Positions 50,112 through 58,104 of a stretch of 64,000 nt of DNA are shown here, in pieces (the stretch's first letter is position 1; each line of letters starts with the position of its first letter). The stretch comes from CAYMAZ01 sp964388575 (GTDB lineage Bacteria > Bacteroidota > Bacteroidia > Bacteroidales > DTU049). The notes beneath the pieces are model-generated. The model saw nothing but the letters and a program-made list of their open reading frames with translations, had not been told where the DNA came from and did not search any database. Both the position numbers and the translations under genes were made by a program. The stretch is from positions 28,072 to 92,071 of the forward strand of contig CAYMAZ010000011.1 in assembly GCA_964388575.1 (NCBI GenBank). The letters are read 5' to 3'.

Positions 50112-51566
50112 ATGAAAAGAATTGTACTTTTTCTGATTATTGCTCTACAGACAGGATTTATAGTCAAATCTCAGGTTTTCATTAAAAACCTGAAGGGTCC
50201 AATCCAGTGGCCTACATCTGCAGTCATTTCAAATGATGGCAGCCAACTTTATGTTGGTAGTTATGATAAGAACGTATGGGTTTTTGACTTAAGCAGCGGT
50301 GAAGTTATTGATACTCTGCAATTTCATAATGGTGCCATTACGTCATTAGCCTTATCAAAACAGGGAATTCTGGCTTCAGCAAGCTGGGATATGCACATTG
50401 CACTCTGGGAAAAAAACAAACGGCAGCCATTGTTTGTTCTGACCGGGCATGAAGAAAAAGTGAATTTCATTCAGTTCAGCCCGGATAATAAAACCCTTGG
50501 AAGTGTCAGTGATGACGGAACTCTGATCATTTGGGATGTGACAACAGGAGGCATTATTAAAAGAATTAAGGCGCACTCTGAACCGGTAACATCTTTGTGT
50601 TTCAGATCAGACGGAAAGGTAATTGCAACGGGGAGTTGGGACAAAACTGTCAGATTATGGAACGTCACAACCGGAGAACTCATCTCTGAACTTATGGGAC
50701 ATACAAATTCTGTTAATCATGTTATGTACAGCAAAAACGACCGGTTTATTGTCAGCAGTTCTGATGATAACTCCATGATTGTATGGGAAACAGAAACCAA
50801 CACTTTACACAAAAAGTTTGATTTTTACAGACGCCCTGTGAGTCAGGCAATATTTATCAACAATGATAATCAGTTGCTTTCAACAGATCAGCAGGGGGAG
50901 CTTAAGATATACAACACCAATAACCACCAACTCCTTGTTGTAAAAAATGCACATAAAGGAAAAATCAGAGGAATGGCCTGGCATCCTGAACAAGGGTTGC
51001 TTATTACCACAGGAGAAGATCTCAACATTACCATTTGGGATATGAGTGAATACACTTACTATGAGTGTCTTAAGAAAAAAACACCAGGGATTGAATATCT
51101 GAAAAAACCAAAAGGTGAATTTGAAACAACAGAGCAGTATGAGGCAAGAATAAAGAGTTATGAAAACAAAAAGATTGCACTTGTAGATGAATGTAAAAAA
51201 GAGGCCATGATTGAGAAACAAGCTCTTGAAAAAATGAAACTGGAAAAGGAAGCTGAAGCGTTTAGTTGGATAACCCTTCAATTAACTGACATCGGAACCT
51301 ATGATGCAGACAACGAAGATTATCCAATTATGATCGAAAAACAAACCTATATTCTGAACATGCCTCCTGAAGAAGCAAAATTATTTAAGGAAAACTGGCA
51401 AAAAGCCAAAGTGAAGGGTGTTAAAAAAGATCTTGGTAACGGAGCTTTCGTTTATTACAATCTTGAAATGGAACATCCAGTCAACAGGAAGAAGTTTACT
51501 TTCGGAGAACAAATAACCCCCAACTCTGATCCTGCTTTTAAGGTATTCTCCGAAAAAAGAAGATAA
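50112..51566 (+). CDS. exported WD40 seven-blade protein
   Basis: A 484-residue protein with a signal peptide (FLIIALQTGFIVKS-Q). Seven WD40-type repeats follow (about residues 30-315), each with GH or similar and WD endings, for example VLTGHEEKVNFIQFSPDN with TLIIWDVTTGG, and KTVRLWNVTTGEL, making one complete propeller. The remainder (about 330-480) starts KGEFETTEQYEARIKSYENK, then a charged helical stretch rich in Lys and Glu and a small beta domain (FSWITLQLTDIGTYDADN...NPHPV-like). This tail is seen in other Bacteroidota WD40 proteins. It is probably an envelope protein-interaction platform. No T9SS domain and no enzyme motif. Confidence 0.8.
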   Translation: MKRIVLFLIIALQTGFIVKSQVFIKNLKGPIQWPTSAVISNDGSQLYVGSYDKNVWVFDLSSGEVIDTLQFHNGAITSLALSKQGILASASWDMHIALWEKNKRQPLFVLTGHEEKVNFIQFSPDNKTLGSVSDDGTLIIWDVTTGGIIKRIKAHSEPVTSLCFRSDGKVIATGSWDKTVRLWNVTTGELISELMGHTNSVNHVMYSKNDRFIVSSSDDNSMIVWETETNTLHKKFDFYRRPVSQAIFINNDNQLLSTDQQGELKIYNTNNHQLLVVKNAHKGKIRGMAWHPEQGLLITTGEDLNITIWDMSEYTYYECLKKKTPGIEYLKKPKGEFETTEQYEARIKSYENKKIALVDECKKEAMIEKQALEKMKLEKEAEAFSWITLQLTDIGTYDADNEDYPIMIEKQTYILNMPPEEAKLFKENWQKAKVKGVKKDLGNGAFVYYNLEMEHPVNRKKFTFGEQITPNSDPAFKVFSEKRR

Positions 51567-51848
51567 AATTAAGCGGATGAATTATTCATGTCAGGACTCT
51601 TGTCAAAAAATAGTTATTTCCACATGATATGGCCACGGGGAGAATTCGTTTAGGATATTTCTGAAATTTAAAAATAATTGAATATCAACATTTGCAAATC
51701 TTTTGATAGTGTTTTCAGGCAGTATGAACAGTATGCAATTCTGTTTTGAGCAACACTTTCCTGATATGTCAAATTTTTGTGTCTGCAAGCTCTACAATCA
51801 GGATGACATCCTTGCCGTTAGACAGAAGATTGAATTTTGGCAAACATC

Positions 51849-53156
51849 TTAGCTGATTCTTCTGATATCAGCACCAAGGTTTCTTAGTCTGTTTTCAATA
51901 TCAGAATACCCTCTGTGAATTTGTTCTATGTTAAAAATAGTACTTTTTCCTTCTGCAGAGAGTGCAGCAATGAGCAAAGCAACTCCGGCACGAATGTCAG
52001 GAGAAGACATTGAAATTCCACGGAGTGGAAATTTTCTTTCCAGTCCAATAACCGTTGCTCTGTGGGGATCACATAAAATGACCTGAGCACCCATATCAAT
52101 CAGTTTATCAACAAAAAACAACCTGCTTTCAAACATTTTCTGATGAATCAAAACACTTCCTTTTGCCTGAGTGGCAACAACCAGTACGATACTCAACAGA
52201 TCAGGTGTAAATCCTGGCCAGGGAGAATCCGCGATAGTCATTATGGAACCATCAATAAATGTTTCAATTTCATAAACTTCCTGAGGTGGAAGATAAATAT
52301 CATCACCTTTTCTTTCAATTTTAATTCCAAGACGGGCAAATACATCGGGAATAACACCGAGATGTTCAAAACCAACTCCTTTAATCGTAATTTCTGACTG
52401 AGTCATTGCGCTTAATCCAATAAAACTACCAACCTCAATCATATCTGGAAGCAGTGTATGAGTGCATCCTCCCAGTGATTCAACACCGTCAACGGTCAAC
52501 AAGTTAGATCCGATACCTGAAATTCTGGCACCCATTGAATTCAGCATCCGGCAAAGTTGCTGAAGGTACGGCTCACAGGCTGCATTAAATATTGTTGTTG
52601 TTCCTTCTGCAAGCACTGCAGCCATGAGGATATTTGCAGTACCGGTGACAGAGGCTTCATCAAGAAGCATATATGTTCCTTTGAGCTTATCTGCCCTGAG
52701 GTGGAAAAATTTGTTGGTCTGATCATAATCAATCGTAGCGCCCAGCTTCTGAAATCCCAAAAAATGTGTATCCACTCTTCGCCTACCGATTTTATCGCCT
52801 CCCGGTTGTACTGCTGCACTTTCATGAAAACGGGCAAGTAGCGGACCAACTGTGAGAAAACTGCCCCTCAGCTTTGCCGCAATCTTTCTGTATTCCGGAG
52901 ACATCATTGCTTTCAGCATCACATTCTTTGCACAGAAAGACCATGAACCCTTGCTTAACTCAACAACTTCAACACCAAGAAATTCAAGCAGGCTGATCAA
53001 TCTGTTCACATCTTCAATATCAGGAATATTATTAATTACAACAGTGCTGTCTGTGAGTAACGTAGCACAAATAATCTGAAGTGCTTCATTTTTAGCTCCC
53101 TGCGGTACAATCTCACCCTTAAGCGGTTTTCCTCCTCTGATTTCAAAAGCTTCCAT
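51849..53156 (-). CDS. murA: UDP-N-acetylglucosamine 1-carboxyvinyltransferase, Asp-type
   Basis: First committed enzyme of peptidoglycan synthesis, adding enolpyruvate from PEP to UDP-GlcNAc. 435 residues with the two-domain inside-out barrel. KNEALQ near the N-terminus gives the catalytic Lys-Asn pair. The active-site loop reads QPGGDKIGRRRVDTHFLG, with Asp121 where E. coli has Cys115. An Asp here is known from Mycobacterium and Chlamydia to confer fosfomycin resistance, so intrinsic resistance is expected. ADSPWPGFTPDLLSI and IHQKMFESRLFFVDKL are also typical. Last gene of pcrA-DUF4290-murA, 8 bases after DUF4290. Confidence 0.95.
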   Translation of the reverse strand: MEAFEIRGGKPLKGEIVPQGAKNEALQIICATLLTDSTVVINNIPDIEDVNRLISLLEFLGVEVVELSKGSWSFCAKNVMLKAMMSPEYRKIAAKLRGSFLTVGPLLARFHESAAVQPGGDKIGRRRVDTHFLGFQKLGATIDYDQTNKFFHLRADKLKGTYMLLDEASVTGTANILMAAVLAEGTTTIFNAACEPYLQQLCRMLNSMGARISGIGSNLLTVDGVESLGGCTHTLLPDMIEVGSFIGLSAMTQSEITIKGVGFEHLGVIPDVFARLGIKIERKGDDIYLPPQEVYEIETFIDGSIMTIADSPWPGFTPDLLSIVLVVATQAKGSVLIHQKMFESRLFFVDKLIDMGAQVILCDPHRATVIGLERKFPLRGISMSSPDIRAGVALLIAALSAEGKSTIFNIEQIHRGYSDIENRLRNLGADIRRIS

Positions 53157-53164
53157 TCATTACC

Positions 53165-53818
53165 TCACTTTTTTTTATAAAACTTCTTCCCTCCGTTTGA
53201 GAAATTTTGTTTGTTTTTTTTCTTCTTAAAAGTCCGTGACTGAGCAGCATTATTTGGATTTGGCATGCTGAAGTTTGATGCAAGTTCTACGCCATCTGAA
53301 AGCACCAAATGCCCGTTTGACATCTGTGAAAGATGATCAAAAATCACTTTGTCATCAACACTCCCCTTGTTCCAAGCCAGATAAAGTTTCTTCATATTAT
53401 TTGCAATGTCCCGAATCAGTGCATTTTTTTCATCACCCTCATCCATGAGAATTGCAGATTTTATCATATTTGTAATAATCGTCCCGTAATATCTGTAGGG
53501 CAGGTCTTTCTCCTCACTATTGTACCTGAGTTTGGAAGGTGTAACATAATTGTCCAATTCAGGACGTGGAAAAGGGGAATCAACATCAAGTTCAAAATTT
53601 GAAATGATAAAAAGATGATCCCATAATTTTCTTTCAAGTTCTGCAGCATCCTTAATATTACTTTGCTGAATAGAAGCCATCTGCCTGATGATCTCCTGGG
53701 CAGCAATGTTTCTTTTGTTTCTGTCATCAATTGTTTTGGCAAACGTGATAAGTTCCTGAACGCAACGGCCATATTCAGGAATTGACATTTTTGTTCTTTG
53801 TGAATTATAATCTGGCAT
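53165..53818 (-). CDS. DUF4290 family protein
   Basis: A 217-residue soluble protein of the Bacteroidota family DUF4290, whose gene typically lies just upstream of murA as here. Seen: YNSQRTKMSIPEYGRCVQEL, a largely helical middle, DSPFPRPELDNYVTPSKLRY, LPYRYYGTIITNMI, and a basic low-complexity tail (KKKKNKQNFSNGGKKFYKKK) that could bind nucleic acid or envelope polymers. The function is unknown, but its constant pairing with murA points to cell-wall synthesis or its regulation. It has its own promoter (53835-53842) and a short gap to murA. Confidence 0.88.
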   Translation of the reverse strand: MPDYNSQRTKMSIPEYGRCVQELITFAKTIDDRNKRNIAAQEIIRQMASIQQSNIKDAAELERKLWDHLFIISNFELDVDSPFPRPELDNYVTPSKLRYNSEEKDLPYRYYGTIITNMIKSAILMDEGDEKNALIRDIANNMKKLYLAWNKGSVDDKVIFDHLSQMSNGHLVLSDGVELASNFSMPNPNNAAQSRTFKKKKNKQNFSNGGKKFYKKK

Positions 53819-53834
53819 ATGGTAAATTATCTAT

Positions 53835-53842
53835 CAAAAATA
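53835..53842 (-). promoter_or_regulatory. TAnnTTTG promoter of DUF4290-murA
   Basis: TATTTTTG on the minus strand, 16 bases before the DUF4290 ATG and after the pcrA stop. Confidence 0.5.
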
Positions 53843-53883
53843 CGAATTATTTTTTATTTCTGCAAGGATTTTTATTGTTATGA

Positions 53884-56202
53884 TCACTTCAAAATTTTTA
53901 GCTTGGCATATTTGAGCAACAAATTTTTCTTGCCGAATGCCGGAAAAAAGACAACCGCTTTTTTCTCAGAGTCGTTTCCGTCAACCTGAAGTACTTTACC
54001 CTTTCCAAACTTATCGTGTTCAACATCTGCTCCTGCAACGATTTCTTGAACTTCTGCAATATGACCATGATCATCTGCTGTCTGATTAATTTTTTTAAAA
54101 CCCTGTGGAACTTCATTTGGTGTTTTTTTAGCCACATGGATAGACTTTTGGTTGAATCTGATTTCAGATTTTTTTTCAAATTCTGAATCAAAATACATTG
54201 TTCGTTCTGCTGACCAGTCTGTCGTCTCTTTTTTTCGGGGAAAATCAAGCAGCTTCTTATCAATCTCTTCAATGAATCTACTAGGTTCACAAAACTCTCT
54301 CTTTCCCCACCTGAATCGTGACTCGGCATATGAAAGAGTGACACGTTTCATTGCCCTTGTAACAGCAACATAGAATAATCTTCGTTCCTCTTCAACTTCA
54401 GATCTGGAATTCATAGACATTGAGGAAGGAAACAAATTTTCCTCAAGCCCGGTAATAAACACATAAGGAAACTCTAAGCCTTTTGCTGAATGAACGGTCA
54501 TCAGTGAAACCTTATCATCATTTGCATCATTGTCATCCAGGTCTGTAAGCAGCGATACCTCAAGCAAAAAATCACCAAGTCCTGCATGTTGTTCAGGATG
54601 TTCGGCAAGTTTTCTTTCTGTGAAATCTTTAATCCCGTTTAATAACTCTTCGATATTTTCAAGTCTCATAGCTGCTTCAGGTTCATCACTTGCTTTCAGC
54701 ATATTCAGATAACCTGTATCCTTCAGAATGTGATTAGCGAGATCATAGGCATTTTTTGTTTCAAGGAGAGACTGAAAACTTTTAATTTTTACTGTAAAAT
54801 CATCAATTTTCAGTGCAACTCCCTTGTTTATCCCTATTTCAGCAGACAATTGCACAATGTTTGTAAGAACTTCCCAGAAAGTTTGATCATGTTCGTGTGC
54901 ATAAACAATAATTCTTTCAAGTGTTGTTTTCCCAATTCCCCTTGCGGGGACATTAATGATTCTTGTCACAGCTTCCTCATCGTTCCTGTTTACAGTAAGT
55001 CTGAAGTATGCCATCAGATCTTTGATTTCCATTCGTTTGTAAAAAGAAACACTTCCAAACACTTTGTAGGGAATATTCATTCTTCTGAATGCTTCTTCAA
55101 GTGATCTGGACTGTGCATTTGTTCTGTACAATACAGCAAAATCAATATTATTACACTGGTTATTCATCTTTGCATGAAAAATCTCCTGTGCAACATTTGT
55201 GGCTTCATCGGAATCACTAATATTCCTGAGGATCTTTATTTTATCTCCGTCAATATTCTCTGTCCATATGGTTTTTGCCAACTGTGACTGATTTTGGGAA
55301 ATTACAGAATTTGCTGCTTCAACAATAACTTTTGTACTTCTGTAGTTTTGTTCAAGTTTTAGAATTTTTGTTTCTGGAAAATCTCTTGAAAAATTCAGAA
55401 TATTTTCAATCCGTGCACCTCTGAATGCATAAATTCCCTGGGCATCATCCCCGACAACACAAATATTTCTGTGATCCTGTGCAAGTTTTTTGATGATAAC
55501 ATATTGAGAAAAACATGTATCCTGATACTCATCAACCAGGACATAATGAAATTTCTTCTGATATTTTTCCTTCAGATCAGGAAAGTCGCGAAGCATCAGG
55601 TTCATATTATATAGAAGATCCTCAAAGTCCATCGCATTTGATCTTCTGCAACGGTTCCAATAAAGAGTATAAATATGACCCAATAATGGTTTTTGTGCTT
55701 TGTAGTCTTCAGCCTGTATATCAGAGTTTTGATTATATTCATCAGGATTAATCAAACTCATTTTTGCATTGGAGATCCGGTTCAGAATCACAGAAGGCGT
55801 ATAGGTCTTGTCGTCTATTGCATTTTCTTTGAGTATTTGTCTGATCACACTTTTAGAATCATCCGTATCATAAATTGTAAAGTTGGAACTGTAGCCGAGT
55901 CTGTCAGCTTCAATTCTGAGAATTCTAGCAAAAACAGAATGAAAAGTCCCCATCCACACATCTCTTGCATCGCTTCCAACGAGTTTCATCACACGTCCCT
56001 TCATTTCACCGGCAGCCTTGTTGGTAAACGTGAGCGCAAGAATCCGGAAAGGATCAACTCCATTGGATATTAACCAGGCAATCCGATGCGTCAGCACACG
56101 GGTTTTCCCTGAACCAGGACCTGCAAGGATCATAACGGGACCAGAAGTTTCCCTGATGGCATCCTGTTGTGCTTCATTTAAGGACTGCAGCAAATGCTCC
56201 AC
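53884..56202 (-). CDS. pcrA: UvrD/PcrA/Rep-type DNA helicase
   Basis: A 772-residue superfamily 1 3'-5' helicase for DNA repair and fork rescue. Motif I is ILAGPGSGKTRVLTHRI, motif II is VLVDEYQDTCFSQY, motif III is VVGDDAQGIYAFRGA, motif IV is LEQNYRST, motif V is MTVHSAKGLEFPYVF and motif VI is EERRLFYVAVTRA. The C-terminal tail contains the PcrA/UvrD-type segment GADVEHDKFGKGKVLQVDG, which in PcrA contacts RNA polymerase, so a role in transcription-coupled repair is plausible. Length is normal. It is upstream of DUF4290 and murA, 65 bases apart, probably partly cotranscribed. Confidence 0.93.
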   Translation of the reverse strand: MEHLLQSLNEAQQDAIRETSGPVMILAGPGSGKTRVLTHRIAWLISNGVDPFRILALTFTNKAAGEMKGRVMKLVGSDARDVWMGTFHSVFARILRIEADRLGYSSNFTIYDTDDSKSVIRQILKENAIDDKTYTPSVILNRISNAKMSLINPDEYNQNSDIQAEDYKAQKPLLGHIYTLYWNRCRRSNAMDFEDLLYNMNLMLRDFPDLKEKYQKKFHYVLVDEYQDTCFSQYVIIKKLAQDHRNICVVGDDAQGIYAFRGARIENILNFSRDFPETKILKLEQNYRSTKVIVEAANSVISQNQSQLAKTIWTENIDGDKIKILRNISDSDEATNVAQEIFHAKMNNQCNNIDFAVLYRTNAQSRSLEEAFRRMNIPYKVFGSVSFYKRMEIKDLMAYFRLTVNRNDEEAVTRIINVPARGIGKTTLERIIVYAHEHDQTFWEVLTNIVQLSAEIGINKGVALKIDDFTVKIKSFQSLLETKNAYDLANHILKDTGYLNMLKASDEPEAAMRLENIEELLNGIKDFTERKLAEHPEQHAGLGDFLLEVSLLTDLDDNDANDDKVSLMTVHSAKGLEFPYVFITGLEENLFPSSMSMNSRSEVEEERRLFYVAVTRAMKRVTLSYAESRFRWGKREFCEPSRFIEEIDKKLLDFPRKKETTDWSAERTMYFDSEFEKKSEIRFNQKSIHVAKKTPNEVPQGFKKINQTADDHGHIAEVQEIVAGADVEHDKFGKGKVLQVDGNDSEKKAVVFFPAFGKKNLLLKYAKLKILK

Positions 56203-56268
56203 GTAAACAAATTTTTTTATTTTCCGTTTTTACCAACGAAAAATTGGTTAATAAAAGCAATACAGAGA

Positions 56269-57519
56269 CTAAACGTTCATCACATCCGCCACTGAACCTG
56301 TTCTGTATTTTCCTTCTTCAAGATTTTTACGGATAATTTTAAACTTCTCTATGGTATAATCTACATCTTCAATAGTATGAACTGCTGTAGGTATCAACCG
56401 CAACAGAATAACACCCTTTGGGACAACAGGATACACAACCATAGAACAGAAAATATCATAATTTTCTCTTAAGTCAAAAATTATGTTTGTTGCTTCAGGA
56501 ACATCACCCTGGAGGAAAACCGGAGTCACTGGTGATTCAGTATTGCCAAGATTAAAGCCGGCATCTTTAAGTCCTGTCTGTAATCTGTTAACGATTGTCC
56601 AGAGATTTTCCCGCAACTGTGGCTGTGTTCTCAACAATTCAAGTCTTTTCAGGGCACCTATAGTCATGGGCATTGGCAAAGATTTTGCAAAAATTTGTGA
56701 ACGCATGTTGTATCTAAGATAATTCACAACATCTTCAGGACCGGCAACAAATCCGCCAATTCCTGCCATTGCCTTGGCAAATGTTCCAAAATACAGATCC
56801 ACACCATTCTGAACACCAAAATGTTCATCTGTACCTGCACCTGTTGGTCCCATGGTTCCAAATCCATGGGCATCATCAACAAGTAATCTGAAATTGTATT
56901 TTTGTTTTAACTCAACGATTTTATCAAGTTTTCCAAGATCACCTGACATACCAAAAACACCCTCAGTAATGACAAGAATTCCACCTCCGGTTTCTGAAGT
57001 GATTTTTGTGGCTCGTTTCAGTTGTTGCTCAAGTTTATCCATTTCATTATGCGGATAAACTAATCTTTTCCCAAAATGCAACCTCATTCCGTCAATGATG
57101 CAGGCATGGGATTCTGAATCATAAACGATCACATCTTTTCTGTCAACAAGAGTATCAATAATTGAGATCATACCCTGGTAACCGTAATTCAGTAGATAAC
57201 TGTCCTGTTTTTTAACATGCTGGGCAAGTTCTCTTTCAAGTTGTTCATGATACTTAGTCTGGCCTGACATCATTCTGGCACCCATGGGATAGCCCATTCC
57301 GTATTGTTCTGCTGCTTCGGCATCTGCTTTCCTGACTTCAGGATGATTGGCAAGTCCGATGTAATTGTTCAGACTCCAGATTATTTTTTCTTTTCCACGA
57401 AACATCATTCTGTTTCCGATTTCACCTTCCAGTTTTGGGAACATGAAATACCCGTGAGCCACCTTGAAATATTTTCCCAATGGTGTGTCTTCCTGTTTGA
57501 GTTTATTGAAAATATCCAC
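56269..57519 (-). CDS. alpha-oxoamine synthase, sphingolipid/sulfonolipid type
   Basis: A 416-residue PLP enzyme of the alpha-oxoamine synthase family, which condenses an amino acid with an acyl-CoA or acyl-ACP. Seen: SLNNYIGLANHPEVRKADAE, MGYPMGARMMSGQTKYHEQL, YLLNYGYQGMISIIDTLVDR, DSESHACIIDGMRLHFGKR, the pyridine-nitrogen Asp and His in LLVDDAHGFGTMG, and a Schiff-base Lys in YFGTFAKAMAGIGG. This subgroup is widespread in Bacteroidota, where relatives are serine palmitoyltransferases for sphingolipids or cysteate acyltransferases for sulfonolipids (capnine). Which one cannot be told here. The alternative, KBL (glycine C-acetyltransferase), is less likely because of the long N-terminal part beginning GKYFKVAHGYFMFPKLEG. 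Promoter TAACTTTG at 57554-57561. Confidence 0.8.
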   Translation of the reverse strand: MDIFNKLKQEDTPLGKYFKVAHGYFMFPKLEGEIGNRMMFRGKEKIIWSLNNYIGLANHPEVRKADAEAAEQYGMGYPMGARMMSGQTKYHEQLERELAQHVKKQDSYLLNYGYQGMISIIDTLVDRKDVIVYDSESHACIIDGMRLHFGKRLVYPHNEMDKLEQQLKRATKITSETGGGILVITEGVFGMSGDLGKLDKIVELKQKYNFRLLVDDAHGFGTMGPTGAGTDEHFGVQNGVDLYFGTFAKAMAGIGGFVAGPEDVVNYLRYNMRSQIFAKSLPMPMTIGALKRLELLRTQPQLRENLWTIVNRLQTGLKDAGFNLGNTESPVTPVFLQGDVPEATNIIFDLRENYDIFCSMVVYPVVPKGVILLRLIPTAVHTIEDVDYTIEKFKIIRKNLEEGKYRTGSVADVMNV

Positions 57520-57553
57520 GATAAGAGTTGTTAAAGGTTTGAAAAATTTTGTG

Positions 57554-57561
57554 CAAAGTTA
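57554..57561 (-). promoter_or_regulatory. TAnnTTTG promoter of the oxoamine synthase gene
   Basis: TAACTTTG on the minus strand, 34 bases before the ATG at 57519. Confidence 0.5.
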
Positions 57562-57618
57562 TATAAAAAAACAACAATCCATCAATAAACGGATGTTCTG
57601 TTGTTGGTCGTTTATCAA

Positions 57619-57975
57619 TTAAAAAGGAAGGTCATCCGTTGAATCATCAGGAAAAGCATCAGGCTGGTTATTAATAACATCGTCATTTGGTTGCGTTATA
57701 TTTGATCCATCTTCTGCCATGGTCAATCTCCATGCAATCAGATCGGTATACCACCTGTTGTTAAATTCACGGCTTTCAGGATCAAATGATACTTTAACCT
57801 GTTGATTCTCCTGAAATGCACTCAGGTCAATTTTATTGTTCCATACAGTAAAGCATGCATTTTTCGGATATGGACCTTCCGTCTGTATAACAAATTCCTG
57901 TTTTTTCCACTCTCCGTTCTTTCCCTGTCCTGTTTGAGGGGCAATAATTTTAATAATTTTACCTGAGATTTCCAT
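57619..57975 (-). CDS. DUF3127 OB-fold protein with SSB-like C-terminal tip
   Basis: A 118-residue protein of the Bacteroidota family DUF3127. The first 85 residues look like a small OB-fold (EISGKIIKIIAPQTGQGKNG, VIQTEGPYPKNACFTVWNNK, VKVSFDPESREFNNRWYTDL, with LIAWRLT). An unstructured acidic linker follows, ending FPDDSTDDLPF. The last residues, DDLPF, copy the acidic DDIPF tip of bacterial SSB that recruits repair and replication partners (for example RecQ, PriA, RecO). That tail plus the fold suggests a single-strand DNA-binding or SSB-like helper. Divergent from atpD, with a TAATTTTG promoter at 57995-58002. Confidence 0.82.
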   Translation of the reverse strand: MEISGKIIKIIAPQTGQGKNGEWKKQEFVIQTEGPYPKNACFTVWNNKIDLSAFQENQQVKVSFDPESREFNNRWYTDLIAWRLTMAEDGSNITQPNDDVINNQPDAFPDDSTDDLPF

Positions 57976-57994
57976 AGTTTGTTTTTTTGTGGTC

Positions 57995-58002
57995 CAAAAT
58001 TA
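57995..58002 (-). promoter_or_regulatory. TAnnTTTG promoter of the DUF3127 gene
   Basis: TAATTTTG on the minus strand, 19 bases before the ATG at 57975. Confidence 0.55.
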
Positions 58003-58070
58003 CAAAAAATTGAAAACTCTGATGAATAATTTCTCCATTTGAAATCTGTTCGGGTTATCAAAAAAAGTTT

Positions 58071-58078
58071 TAATTTTG
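58071..58078 (+). promoter_or_regulatory. TAnnTTTG promoter of atpD-atpC
   Basis: TAATTTTG, 26 bases before the GTG start at 58105, and divergent from the DUF3127 promoter 70 bases away. No TTG -33 box is seen at 19-21 bases. Confidence 0.55.
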
Positions 58079-58104
58079 TCATTCCTTAAAAAAACTCAAA
58101 AAGC

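Noticed and set aside
51603..51788. 61-codon ORF on the minus strand between the WD40 gene and murA
   Set aside because: No family resemblance, no promoter or SD, unusual Cys/Phe mix. The gap 51567-51848 shows no other supported feature. Probably chance.
53333..56206. Several 60-126 codon plus-strand ORFs opposite DUF4290 and pcrA
   Set aside because: Antisense shadows of conserved helicase and DUF4290 coding sequence.
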